Part shown: positions 8,728 through 17,488 of the stretch, piece by piece | Position numbering within the stretch: the stretch's first letter is position 1 | How the letters are laid out: every line of letters starts with the position of its first letter | NCBI RefSeq assembly: GCF_001421565.1 | Contig: NZ_LMKQ01000002.1 | Span: 1-64,000 of the forward strand | DNA: 64,000 nt | Direction: 5' to 3' | DNA from: Agromyces sp. Leaf222 | Lineage (GTDB): Bacteria; Actinomycetota; Actinomycetes; Actinomycetales; Microbacteriaceae | The notes under the pieces: generated by a model | What the model saw: the letters and a program-made list of their open reading frames with translations, nothing else | Database searches by the model: none | What the model was told of the DNA's origin: nothing | Program-made: the position numbers and the translations under genes

Positions 8728-9140
8728 GGCGTGGCTCCTCGGGGAAGTTCGATCGAGACGACGGTGGCCTTCGCGCTCGCCGCGGCGAGCACGCCGGGTT
8801 CGAGGCCGAGCTCGTCGGCGGCCTCGCGGCTCATGAGTGAGACGACGCGGAACGGCCCGGCCTGCAGTTCGACCTGTGCCATGACGCCGTCGCGGTGCAC
8901 GGCGGTGACGAGGCCGATGAAGTGGTTGCGCGCCGACGTGCGCGCGAGGGGGAAGGCGTCGGCCAGGGCGTTGCCCCCGGCGTGCTCGGTCATGAGCCCG
9001 ACGAGCTCGGCGCCCTCGACGACCTGCATGCCGTTGGCACCCCGTGAGAGCGCGAGGCGCCCCTGCTCGGCCCAGCGCCGCACGGTGTCGTCGCTGACCC
9101 CCAGTAGGGCTGCCGCTTCGCTGATGCGGAACTGCGTCAT
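8724..9140 (-). CDS. HTH-TOBE (Mop) molybdate-responsive regulator
   Basis: 138 residues. The N-terminal MerR/excisionase-like helix-turn-helix (FRISEAAALLGVSDDTVRRW) is joined to one C-terminal TOBE/Mop domain (SARNHFIGLVTAVHRDGV) that would bind molybdate. This is an alternative layout to enteric ModE, and it also replaces the Mop domain missing from ModC. As first gene of the operon it probably senses Mo and controls modABC; it could also be a Mo-storage Mop protein. The ATG has GGGAGA five bases upstream, and the spacer holds a TAGCGT sequence at about 9170 that may be the -10. Confidence 0.85.
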   Translation of the reverse strand: MTQFRISEAAALLGVSDDTVRRWAEQGRLALSRGANGMQVVEGAELVGLMTEHAGGNALADAFPLARTSARNHFIGLVTAVHRDGVMAQVELQAGPFRVVSLMSREAADELGLEPGVLAAASAKATVVSIELPRGATP

Positions 9141-9235
9141 GGTTTCTCCCGTATTCGCGGAACTTCCACGCTAGTCCATCCGCAGATGGGCCGAGCATCG
9201 CCTGCCAGCGGTCGCATGCCTGCGAGAATCGGGGG

Positions 9236-9292
9236 ATGACCAGCTCGCCTGCCGCCCGCATCGAAGGCCGATCGTCTGGAGCGCGCCGATGA
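9236..9292 (+). CDS. Possible 18-residue leader peptide ahead of moeA
   Basis: A short frame from ATG 9236 to TGA 9292 whose stop overlaps the moeA start as ATGA. The peptide (MTSSPAARIEGRSSGARR) resembles nothing I know. A run of five G directly before its ATG is a poor ribosome site, whereas moeA has its own GGAG at 9278-9281. It may be a coupling peptide or only chance. Confidence 0.25.
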   Translation: MTSSPAARIEGRSSGARR

Positions 9293-10509
9293 GCGCGCGC
9301 TCGACCGTCGAGGAGCACGCCTCGTTCGTGCGCTCGCTGCTCTCCGGGCTCGGGGCGCGCCCGACCGAACGGGTCGCCGTCGCCGACGCGCTCGGCCGCA
9401 TCACCGCGTCGCCCGCGGAGTCGCCCATCGCGCTGCCGCCGTTCCGCAACGCGCAGATGGACGGCTTCGCCGTGCGGTCATCGGATGTCGCGGGCGCGAC
9501 GGACGCCCCGGTGACCCTGCCGGTCGTGGGCGAGGTCGCCGCCGCCCCCGGGCGACCCGAGCCGCTCGCGCCCGGAACCGCCGTGCGCATCATGACCGGA
9601 GCGCAGGTGCCGGAGGGAGCGGACGCCGTCGTGCCGGTCGAGGAGACCGAGCCGGTGAGCGGAGGCGATGCCGACGCGGGCGCGGTGCACATCCTCGTCG
9701 CTCGCGCATCCGGCGACTACGTGCGCGAGGCCGGGTCCGACCTGGCGGCCGGCGACGACGTGCTGCCACCGGGGCTGAAGCTCGGCTCGCGCCACCTCGC
9801 CGCCGCCGCGGCATCCGGCCTCACCGAGTTGCTCGTGCGCGAGCGGGTGCGGGTCGCCGTCGTCAGCACCGGCAGCGAACTCGTCGCGCCCGGCGCCGAA
9901 CTCGGCCCCGGCGAGATCCCCGACGCGAACGGCATCGCGCTCGCCGCGGCCGTTCGCGCGGCCGGCGCGCTCGTCGTGCGTGAGGCGCGCGTGCGCGATG
10001 ACGTCGAACGCCTGCGCGCCGAGCTCGACGCGGCGCGCGACGCGGGCGCCGAGCTCGTGATCACGAGCGGCGGCATCTCGAAGGGCGCCTACGAGGTCGT
10101 GCGCGAGTTGCTCGAGCCGCTCGGCGCCTGGGTCGGCGCGGTCGCCATGCAGCCGGGCGGTCCGCAGGCGGCGGCCGCGTACCGCGGCATGCCCGTGATC
10201 GGGTTCCCGGGCAACCCGGTGAGCGCGCAGCTCTCGTTCGAGCTCTTCGTCGCGCCGACGCTGCGGGCGATCGCGGGGCTGCCGGCGGCATCCGTCGCAT
10301 CACTGCCGCTGGCGGAGCCGGTCGTGTCGGTCGCCGGACGGCGCCAGTTCCTGCGCGGACGTCGCGACGACGAGGGTCGGGCGGTGCTCGTCGGCGGGCC
10401 GGGGTCGCATCTCGTGGCGGGGCTCGCGGCATCCGACCTGCTGATCGTCGTGCCTGAGGACGTCACGGCACTCGCGGCGGGCGAGGTCGTGGAGACCATC
10501 GCGCTCTGA
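9289..10509 (+). CDS. moeA: Molybdopterin molybdenumtransferase MoeA (first copy)
   Basis: 406 residues. MoeA inserts molybdate into MPT-AMP to form Mo cofactor. Seen: FRNAQMDGFAVR near the N-terminus, IMTGAQVPEGADAVVPVE, the catalytic fold VSTGSELV and ITSGGISKGAYE, and GFPGNPVSAQLSFE. It is divergent from the mod operon. A GGAG at 9278-9281 gives good spacing for the ATG. A second, diverged MoeA is encoded at 28305-29612. Confidence 0.95.
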   Translation: MSARSTVEEHASFVRSLLSGLGARPTERVAVADALGRITASPAESPIALPPFRNAQMDGFAVRSSDVAGATDAPVTLPVVGEVAAAPGRPEPLAPGTAVRIMTGAQVPEGADAVVPVEETEPVSGGDADAGAVHILVARASGDYVREAGSDLAAGDDVLPPGLKLGSRHLAAAAASGLTELLVRERVRVAVVSTGSELVAPGAELGPGEIPDANGIALAAAVRAAGALVVREARVRDDVERLRAELDAARDAGAELVITSGGISKGAYEVVRELLEPLGAWVGAVAMQPGGPQAAAAYRGMPVIGFPGNPVSAQLSFELFVAPTLRAIAGLPAASVASLPLAEPVVSVAGRRQFLRGRRDDEGRAVLVGGPGSHLVAGLAASDLLIVVPEDVTALAAGEVVETIAL

Positions 10510-10578
10510 GCGCGCCGGACGGGGGCCGAAAGCGGGTCGGAACCCCGCCGACATCCGTGACAGCGGTGACCGCCGGCG

Positions 10579-11259
10579 CTACTCCTCTTCGTCTTCGGAA
10601 GCAGTCCCCGGCTCGCCGTCGTCGATGACGAGTTGTGCGACGAGGGCGAGTTCGGTGCTCGTCGAGCGGTGGATGAGGTCGGCGTTCTCGCCGGCGATGG
10701 CCGCGCGAACGGCGCTGCCCTCCCACACGAGCAGCATGACGCGGGCCGCCTCGAGTGCCGAGACGCGGAACGTGATGCCCTTCGCGCGCCCGATGTCCGT
10801 GACGATCTGGGCGACGCTGCGCTGCATCTCGGCCTCCTGCTCGAGGTAGGCCGTGGCCATCGCGGGGTTCCGGAGCGCGTGGATGCGGATCTCGCTCATG
10901 AGCAGCACGCCGAGCCGGTCGTCGGCCGAGACGTCGAGCACCTGGTCGAGGATCTCGAAGACGTCGGTGTGGTTCGCGGCGAACGCGCCCTCGCATTCGA
11001 GCTCGGCGACGCGCGCGGTGACCGCGTCGACCCGACCGCGGGTGACGCGACCCGCGAGCTCGAGGAACAGTTCGTCCTTCGATTCGAAGTTCGAGTAGAA
11101 CGCGCCGCGCGTGAAGCCGGCGCGGTCGCAGACGGCCTCGACGGATGCCGCGGCGAGCCCGACCTCGGCGAAGACCTGGGCGGCGGCATCGAGGAGCTTG
11201 CGTCGCGTGTTCTCGCGACTGCGCGTCGCCGTGGTGGCGGATTCGACCATGACTGCCAT
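10579..11259 (-). CDS. TetR-family repressor of the MmpL/YhgE operon
   Basis: 226 residues. The N-terminal TetR HTH is clear (RRKLLDAAAQVFAEVGLAAA followed by CDRAGFTRGAFYSNFESKDE). The C-terminal ligand domain is unassigned and ends in an acidic tail (ASEDEEE). It is transcribed away from the mmpL gene, and the 121-bp gap holds two 16-bp palindromes suited to a TetR dimer. It therefore most likely represses the transporter operon in response to a lipid, drug or envelope signal. Confidence 0.88.
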   Translation of the reverse strand: MAVMVESATTATRSRENTRRKLLDAAAQVFAEVGLAAASVEAVCDRAGFTRGAFYSNFESKDELFLELAGRVTRGRVDAVTARVAELECEGAFAANHTDVFEILDQVLDVSADDRLGVLLMSEIRIHALRNPAMATAYLEQEAEMQRSVAQIVTDIGRAKGITFRVSALEAARVMLLVWEGSAVRAAIAGENADLIHRSTSTELALVAQLVIDDGEPGTASEDEEE

Positions 11260-11313
11260 TCAACCCCCGTATTCACATGTAGGCCACAGGTTTGCGAGCC
11301 CTCGCCGTTCTAC

Positions 11314-11346
11314 GATACAACTACGTATCGGATACAGCGCTGTATC
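11314..11346. promoter_or_regulatory. Tandem TetR-type operators in the tetR/mmpL intergenic region
   Basis: Two adjacent dyads with the same half-site: GATACAACTACGTATC (11314-11329, imperfect) and GATACAGCGCTGTATC (11331-11346, a perfect 16-bp palindrome). They lie 35 bp before the TTG start of mmpL and about 55 bp before tetR, well placed to control both directions. The mmpL ribosome site is GGAGG at 11369-11373. Confidence 0.75.
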
Positions 11347-11380
11347 GAACTGTCCTGACATCCGGCTCGGAGGCGCTGCC

Positions 11381-14296
11381 TTGTCCACTCTGCTCTACTC
11401 GCTCGGCCGCTGGTCGTTCCGCCACCCGTGGCGCGTGCTCGTCTCGTGGCTGCTCCTGCTGGTCATCGCCGGTGGCGCGTTCGCCCTCTTCGGCAAGGGC
11501 ACGAGCAACAGCTTCTCGATCCCGGGCACCGAGGCGCAGGCGGGCCTCGAACAGCTGAACCGATCGTTCCCCGCGGCGAGCGGCACGAGCGCGCAGTTCA
11601 TCGTCGTCGCGCCCGACGGGCAGAGCGTCGAAGACGCCCCGTTCACCACCGAGATCGAGCAGACGATCTCCGACATCGAGGGCCTCGACGGCGTGCTCGC
11701 CGTGACCGACCCGTACGACGAGATGGTCACCGGGCTCATCTCCGACGACGAGACCGCGGCACTCGTGCGCCTGCAGTTCGACGGCCAGGCGACCGACGTG
11801 CCCGAGTCGACCAAGGTCGAACTCCACGAGATGACCGACGACCTCGGCGCGACCCTGCCCGAGGGCTCGCAGGTCGTGCTCGGCGGCGACCTCTTCGCCG
11901 TCTCGGTGCCGGGCATCACCCTGACCGAGGGCGTCGGACTGCTCATCGCGCTCTTCGTGCTCATCGTCACGTTCCGCTCGATCGCGATGGCCGGGCTTCC
12001 GCTCGCCTCGGCGATCATCGGCGTCGCCCTCTCGCTCTCGCTCATCATGCTCTCGACGGCGTTCGCGACCATCTCGTCGACGACCCCGCTGCTCGCGCTC
12101 ATGCTCGGACTCGCCGTCGGCATCGACTACGCGCTGTTCATCATGGCCCGACATCAGGACCAGGTGAGAGCCGGAGAAGACCCAGAGGAGTCCGCCGCGC
12201 GCGCCACCGGCACCGCCGGTTCGGCCGTCGTGTTCGCCGGCATCACGGTGCTCATCGCGCTCATCGGCCTCGGCTTCGCGAACATCCCGTTCCTCACCGT
12301 CATGGGCATCGCCGCGGCCGTCTCGGTCGCCATCGCCGTGCTCGTCGCCATCACCCTCACGCCTGCATTCCTCGGGTTCGTCAAGGGCCGCGTCGTCGGG
12401 TGGAAGCGCCGCGAGTCGCGCGGACGCCGGCGTGCAGCGCAACAGCGTGCGATGCAGCAGGGGGCGGATGTCGCAGACGGGCGCCCGTCGCACGTCGGTG
12501 CGGATGCGGCCCCCGCCGCCCCCGCCGGGTCGCCGGCGGACGCGCACGCGCACACCGCCTCCGACTCGACCGCACGTCGAGGATTCGCCACGCGGTGGGT
12601 CGGACTCGTGACGCGGCATCCGATCGTCACGACCGTCGCGGTCGTGCTCGGCCTCGGCATCATCGCGATCCCCGCGGCCAGCCTCGCGCTCGCCCTGCCG
12701 AACGCCGGCATGCTGCCGAAGGACGACCCCGCCCGCGTCTCGTACGACCTCGTCGCCGAGAACTTCGGGCCCGGCTTCAACGGACCGCTCGTGCTCACCG
12801 GCACGATCGTCACCTCGACCGACCCGCTCGGCCTGATGCAGGACCTGGGCGACGAGATCGCCACCCTGCCGGGCGTCGAGACCGTCGCGCTCGCGGTGCC
12901 CAACGAGACGGCCGACACCGGCATCGTGCAGGTCATCCCGACGACCGCGCCCGACGACCCCGCCACCGCCGAGCTCGTGCGCGAACTGCGCGGACTGCAC
13001 GACCACTTCCTCGACGAGTACGGCATCGACCTCAAGGTCACCGGATTCACGGCCGTCGCGATCGACATCTCCGACCGCCTCGGCGAGGCGCTCGTGCCCT
13101 TCGGGGTCTTCGTGGTCGGGCTGTCGCTCATCCTGCTCGCGATCGTGTTCCGGTCGATCTGGGTGCCGATCACGGCGGCCGCCGGTTACCTGCTCTCGGT
13201 CGTCGCCGCCTTCGGCGTCGTCGCTGCGGTCTTCGAATGGGGCTGGGGCGCCGACCTGCTGCACGTCACCAAGGTCGGGCCGATCATCAGCTTCATGCCG
13301 ATCGTCGCCATGGGCGTGCTGTTCGGACTCGCGATGGACTACCAGGTGTTCCTCGTCAGCCGCATGCGCGAGGACTACGTGCACGCACGCCGTGCGCTCG
13401 ACGGCCACTCCAGCCGCCAGCCGCGCGACATCGCCCTCGGCGCGGTGCGCTCGGGCTTCACCGCCTCGGCCCGCGTCGTCACGGCCGCGGCCGTCATCAT
13501 GTTCGCGGTGTTCGCCGCGTTCGTGCCAGAGGGCGACTCGTCGCTCAAGCCCATCGCGCTCGGGCTCTCGGTGGGCATCGCGATCGACGCGTTCATCGTG
13601 CGCATGACGCTCGTTCCCGCCGTCATGGCCCTGCTCGGCGACAAGGCCTGGTGGCTGCCCAAGTGGCTCGACCGCCTGCTGCCGCACTTCGACATCGAGG
13701 GGGAGGCCGTCGAACGCGAGCGCGCGCTCGCCGACTGGCCCGAACCCGAGACCACCGCGGCCATCGTGGCCTCCGACCTCTCGCTCGTCGAACGCGACGT
13801 CGTCGTCTTCGAGGGCGTGAGCCTGCGGGTCGAGCCGGGTGGCGCCCTCGTCGTCGCCGGCGCCGACGAGATCGCCACGCGCGCCATGCTGCTGACCCTC
13901 GCGGGTCGCATCGACTCGACCGGTGGGCGTCTGCGCGTCGCCGGGCACCTCCTGCCCGGGCGTTCGGCCTGGGTGCGCGCCCACGTCGGCGTCGCGCTGC
14001 TCGCCGAGGCCGAAGATCCCGTCGCCGAGCTGCGCAGGGCCGTCCGCGGCCGCGCCGGCATCGTCGTCATCGACGGCGTCGATCACATCACCGACCCGGC
14101 GACCCGCGACCGGCTCGCCTCCGTGCTCTGGGACGCCTCGCTCGAGGCATCCGTCACCGTCGTGGTCTCGACCGGCGACGCGGCGAACGCCCTGCCGCTG
14201 CTCGCGGCGGCCGGTCACCCCGACGCGCCCTCCATCGAACTCGCGGCGCCCCTCGCGCCCGCCACCGCACACTCGACCACCGAGGTGAACGCATGA
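11381..14296 (+). CDS. MmpL/RND-type transporter with a degenerate ABC-ATPase-like C-terminal domain
   Basis: 971 residues from a TTG codon preceded by GGAGG with 7-bp spacing. Two MMPL halves are visible: an N-terminal helix, a porter-like loop, then membrane bundles with GLAVGIDYALFIMARHQDQ (proton-relay type) and a second half with GVLFGLAMDYQVFLVSRMRED. These proton-driven pumps export lipids or drugs. From about residue 790 the protein continues into a domain that reads like an ABC ATPase (FEGVSLRVEPGGALVVAG, TLAGRIDSTGGRLRVAGH), but Walker A is replaced by GADEIATRAML and Walker B by IVVIDGVD, with no LSGGQ. ATP use is therefore unlikely. The stop codon overlaps the next gene (ATGA). 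Confidence 0.88.
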   Translation: MSTLLYSLGRWSFRHPWRVLVSWLLLLVIAGGAFALFGKGTSNSFSIPGTEAQAGLEQLNRSFPAASGTSAQFIVVAPDGQSVEDAPFTTEIEQTISDIEGLDGVLAVTDPYDEMVTGLISDDETAALVRLQFDGQATDVPESTKVELHEMTDDLGATLPEGSQVVLGGDLFAVSVPGITLTEGVGLLIALFVLIVTFRSIAMAGLPLASAIIGVALSLSLIMLSTAFATISSTTPLLALMLGLAVGIDYALFIMARHQDQVRAGEDPEESAARATGTAGSAVVFAGITVLIALIGLGFANIPFLTVMGIAAAVSVAIAVLVAITLTPAFLGFVKGRVVGWKRRESRGRRRAAQQRAMQQGADVADGRPSHVGADAAPAAPAGSPADAHAHTASDSTARRGFATRWVGLVTRHPIVTTVAVVLGLGIIAIPAASLALALPNAGMLPKDDPARVSYDLVAENFGPGFNGPLVLTGTIVTSTDPLGLMQDLGDEIATLPGVETVALAVPNETADTGIVQVIPTTAPDDPATAELVRELRGLHDHFLDEYGIDLKVTGFTAVAIDISDRLGEALVPFGVFVVGLSLILLAIVFRSIWVPITAAAGYLLSVVAAFGVVAAVFEWGWGADLLHVTKVGPIISFMPIVAMGVLFGLAMDYQVFLVSRMREDYVHARRALDGHSSRQPRDIALGAVRSGFTASARVVTAAAVIMFAVFAAFVPEGDSSLKPIALGLSVGIAIDAFIVRMTLVPAVMALLGDKAWWLPKWLDRLLPHFDIEGEAVERERALADWPEPETTAAIVASDLSLVERDVVVFEGVSLRVEPGGALVVAGADEIATRAMLLTLAGRIDSTGGRLRVAGHLLPGRSAWVRAHVGVALLAEAEDPVAELRRAVRGRAGIVVIDGVDHITDPATRDRLASVLWDASLEASVTVVVSTGDAANALPLLAAAGHPDAPSIELAAPLAPATAHSTTEVNA

Positions 14297-16245
14297 CCCT
14301 CCCCATCGAACGCGCCCGCTCGAAGCGCCCCGTCACCTGGCTCACGATCATCGGCGTGCTGATGCTGCCCGTCGTGATCGGCGGCATCCTCGTCGCCGCG
14401 CTCTACAACCCGACCGAGCGCCTCGGCGAGCTCAACGCGGCCATCGTGAACAACGACGAACCGGTCACGATCAACGACCAGGTCGTGCCGCTCGGTCGAC
14501 AGCTGACCGCGGGCCTCGTCGAGGGCACGGGGGAGGACGACGCCAACCTGACGTGGACCCTCTCGAACACCGAGGACGCGAAGGCCGGGCTCGCCGACGG
14601 CACCTACGCCGCGGTCATCACGATCCCCGAGAACTTCTCGGCGGCCGCGACCTCGACCGCCCCGGGCGGCACGCCCGAGCGCGCGACCATCAAGGTCTCC
14701 ACCCCGCCCGACAGCCTCGTCGTCGACGACGCCATCACCGCGCAGGTCGCGCAGACCGCGACCACGGTGCTCGGCGAGCAGCTCTCGACCACGTACCTCG
14801 AGAACGTGTTCGTCGGCTTCACCGACCTCGGCACCCAGCTCGGCACGGCCGCCGACGGCGCCGCGAAGCTCGCCGACGGGGCGCAGAGTGCCGCGACCGG
14901 GGCGGCAGCCCTGCCCGATGGCGCGACGCAGCTCGCGACCGGCGCCACCGGCATTGCGACCGGTGCTGGAGAACTGGGCAGCGGGCTCGACACGATCGCC
15001 GACGGCACGGCCGCGTCGGCGGCGGGCGCGAGTGCGCTCGCCGGCGGGTTGCGCGATGCGGCAGCGGGCGTGAACGACCAGCGGCTCATCGGGGCGGCGG
15101 CGGCATCCGCCTCGAACGCGTCGGATGCCGCGGCCCAGGCCGTCGCGCTGACGAAGACGCTCGGGGGACTGCAGGCGCAGTGCGCCACGTCTGGAGCGTC
15201 GACGACGTTCTGCGCTCAGGTCGATGACGCGATGACCGATGCCGTGGCGCTCGCCACGAGCGCCGGCACCGCCAGCGGCTACGCCACGCCGACCTCTGAG
15301 GGCATCGCCGCGCTCACCACCGGAACCAGCGCCGGCCTCACCGAGGCCGCGGCGAAGACCGACGAGCTCGCCGCGGGACTGACGCAGCTCGCCGACGGCA
15401 CCACGCAGTCGGCCGACGGGGCTCGCGCGCTCGGCGACGGCGCGACGCAGCTGAGCTCGGGTGCCGACCAGCTCGCGACCGGAGCCGGCACGCTCGCGAC
15501 CGGCGTGCAGTCGCTCGCCGACGGCACGGGCGAACTGGCCACGGGCCTGCGCACCGCGTCCGAAGCCGTGCCATCGTACACCGACGCCGAGGCGCAGAGC
15601 CTCGCCTCGGTGGTCGCCGACCCCGTGAAGGCCGACGGCGCCGGCAGCTCGCTGTTCGGGGCATCCGCGGTTCCCCTGCTCGCGACGCTCGCGCTCTGGT
15701 TCGGCGGACTCGCGACCTTCGTGGTGCTGCAGGCCGTGTCGCGTCGCGCGCTCACCTCGCGGTCGCCCTCGGCGATGCTCGCGTTGCGCGGGTTCGCGCC
15801 GGCGGCGGCCCTCGGCGCCCTGCAGGGCGTGCTCGTCGCCGGGGTCGTGCAGCTCGCCGCGACGTACGACCTCGGCGAGTGGCTCGTGTTCGCCTCGCTG
15901 TGCGTCGCCGCGGGCGTCGCCTTCGCCGCCGTCAACCAGGGCCTCATCGCCGCGTTCGGCGGGGCAGGCCGCTGGGTCTCGGCCCTGATCGGCGTGCTCA
16001 CCGTCGCGACCGGCATCGTCTCGACGGTGCCCGGCGTGCTCGCCGACATCGCCGGACTGCTGCCGACCGCCCCGGCCTACAACGGCATGGTCTCGGCCCT
16101 CACCTCCACGGCCGGCGTGGGCGCGGCCTTCGTCGGACTCGCGGTCTGGGCCGTGCTCTCGTTCGGCGTCACGACGCTCGTGGTCGCACGGCGGCGCACG
16201 ACCTCGGTGCGGGCGCTCCTGCGAGCGGCTCCGGTCACGGCCTGA
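14293..16245 (+). CDS. YhgE/Pip family membrane protein with XXXLXXG heptad repeats
   Basis: 650 residues. An N-terminal membrane helix (WLTIIGVLMLPVVIGGILVA) is followed by a phage-infection-protein-like extracellular domain (LNAAIVNNDEPVTING-type region), a long array of heptads with Leu and Gly (AKLADGAQ, QLATGATG, ELGSGLDT, ALGDGATQ and so on, about residues 190-430), and five or six C-terminal helices of ABC-2-type permease character. Related proteins such as ESX-locus YhgE/Pip act at the envelope. It is coupled to the MmpL gene by an ATGA overlap, which suggests a joint export machine. The actual substrate is unknown. Confidence 0.85.
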   Translation: MTLPIERARSKRPVTWLTIIGVLMLPVVIGGILVAALYNPTERLGELNAAIVNNDEPVTINDQVVPLGRQLTAGLVEGTGEDDANLTWTLSNTEDAKAGLADGTYAAVITIPENFSAAATSTAPGGTPERATIKVSTPPDSLVVDDAITAQVAQTATTVLGEQLSTTYLENVFVGFTDLGTQLGTAADGAAKLADGAQSAATGAAALPDGATQLATGATGIATGAGELGSGLDTIADGTAASAAGASALAGGLRDAAAGVNDQRLIGAAAASASNASDAAAQAVALTKTLGGLQAQCATSGASTTFCAQVDDAMTDAVALATSAGTASGYATPTSEGIAALTTGTSAGLTEAAAKTDELAAGLTQLADGTTQSADGARALGDGATQLSSGADQLATGAGTLATGVQSLADGTGELATGLRTASEAVPSYTDAEAQSLASVVADPVKADGAGSSLFGASAVPLLATLALWFGGLATFVVLQAVSRRALTSRSPSAMLALRGFAPAAALGALQGVLVAGVVQLAATYDLGEWLVFASLCVAAGVAFAAVNQGLIAAFGGAGRWVSALIGVLTVATGIVSTVPGVLADIAGLLPTAPAYNGMVSALTSTAGVGAAFVGLAVWAVLSFGVTTLVVARRRTTSVRALLRAAPVTA

Positions 16246-16345
16246 CCCGCACGGCCCTCTGGATCCGCACATCGGCCGACGGCTCGCGAACGCCGCGACG
16301 GCGCTCGCGACCCGTCGCCGGGTTAACGACTCGGCCGATGGTCGC

Positions 16346-16351
16346 TAGCGT
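16346..16351 (+). promoter_or_regulatory. Likely -10 element for leaderless moaC-mogA transcript
   Basis: TAGCGT exactly six bases before the ATG at 16358, identical in sequence and spacing to that of hutG. Actinobacterial leaderless genes commonly show TANNNT with this spacing. Confidence 0.55.
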
Positions 16352-16357
16352 GAGGGT

Positions 16358-17488
16358 ATGAACCCGCTCACGCATCTCGATGACGACGGCCGAGCGCGCA
16401 TGGTCGACGTCGGCGGCAAGCCCATCACGCGTCGGGTCGCGATCGCCGAGGGCCGGCTCGACACGACTGCCGAGGTGGTCGCGCTCGTGCAGGGCGATGC
16501 GCTGAAGAAGGCCGACGTGCTGCCCACCGCGCGCGTCGCCGGAATCCAGGCCGCAAAGCGCACGAGCGAGCTGATCCCGCTCGCCCACATCGTGCCGCTC
16601 GACGCCGTGTCGATCGACTTCGGGTTCGAGGCCGCCGCTGTGACCATCCGGGCGACCGTGTCGACCACGGCGCGCACCGGCATCGAGATGGAGGCGCTCA
16701 CCGCCGTCGCGGTCGCCGCACTGACGCTGCACGACATGGTCAAAGCCGTCGACCCGGCCGCGCAGACCGGCGGCATCAGGCTCGTCGAGAAGCGGGGCGG
16801 CAAGCGCGGCATCTGGCGAGCGGATGCCGCGGCTGAGAGCGCTGCGCCCGACCATGCACCCGACGGCTCGGCGCGCTCGGAGACCGGTCGGGCGGATGCC
16901 GCGGGCGGCCGCCGGGCGATCGTGCTCGTCGCGTCGACCCGGGCCGCCGCGGGGGAGGCGTCCGACACGACCGGTCCGGCGATCGTGCAATGGCTCCTGG
17001 CGCGTGGATTCGACGCGCCCGCACCCGTCGTGGTCGCCGACGCCGACATCGCCGATGCCGTGCGCGGCGCCGTCGCCGGCTCGCCCGCCGTGCTCATCAC
17101 GACCGGAGGCACGGGCGTGAACCCGGGCGACCGCACGCCAGAGGCCACGCTCGCCGTGCTCGACCAGGAGTTGCCCGGCGTCGCCGAGGCGATCCGCGCG
17201 GCGGGCCGAGCCGCGACCCCGATGGCCGCGCTCAGCCGCGCTCGCGCAGGCATCGCCGGGCGCACGATCGTCGTGAACCTCCCCGGATCGCGGGGCGGCG
17301 TCGCCGACGGACTCGCCGTGCTCGACGACCTGCTGCCGCACCTCGTCGACCAGATCGCCGGCGGAGACCACGCGCCGCGCGCCGAGGCCGCTCCGCGGCC
17401 CGTTCCGCACCCCACGCCGCACCCGGCGCCGCACTCGATCGTGCCGCCCGCGGCCACCGTCCACGCCGAAGGAGCACGCGATGTCTGA
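16358..17488 (+). CDS. moaCB: Bifunctional MoaC-MogA/MoaB molybdopterin biosynthesis protein
   Basis: 376 residues, a fusion. Residues about 1-160 are MoaC, which with MoaA makes cyclic pyranopterin monophosphate (MVDVGGK, KRTSELIPLAHIVPL, TGIEMEALTAV, KAVDPAAQ). Residues about 185-330 are a MoaB/Mog domain for molybdopterin adenylylation (LITTGGTGVNPGDRTPEA, VVNLPGSRGGVADGL). A Pro/His-rich tail (HPTPHPAPH) follows. The fusion is known in actinobacteria. It overlaps moaE by 8 bp. moaA, needed for the same step, is not in the window. Confidence 0.94.
   Translation: MNPLTHLDDDGRARMVDVGGKPITRRVAIAEGRLDTTAEVVALVQGDALKKADVLPTARVAGIQAAKRTSELIPLAHIVPLDAVSIDFGFEAAAVTIRATVSTTARTGIEMEALTAVAVAALTLHDMVKAVDPAAQTGGIRLVEKRGGKRGIWRADAAAESAAPDHAPDGSARSETGRADAAGGRRAIVLVASTRAAAGEASDTTGPAIVQWLLARGFDAPAPVVVADADIADAVRGAVAGSPAVLITTGGTGVNPGDRTPEATLAVLDQELPGVAEAIRAAGRAATPMAALSRARAGIAGRTIVVNLPGSRGGVADGLAVLDDLLPHLVDQIAGGDHAPRAEAAPRPVPHPTPHPAPHSIVPPAATVHAEGARDV

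Noticed and set aside
11321..14272. 983-codon open frame antisense to mmpL
   Set aside because: High-GC shadow frame rich in Arg/Asp/His with no recognisable domain; the sense strand codes for a clear MmpL protein. The same holds for other long antisense frames, e.g. 22135-25518 and 50034-52196.
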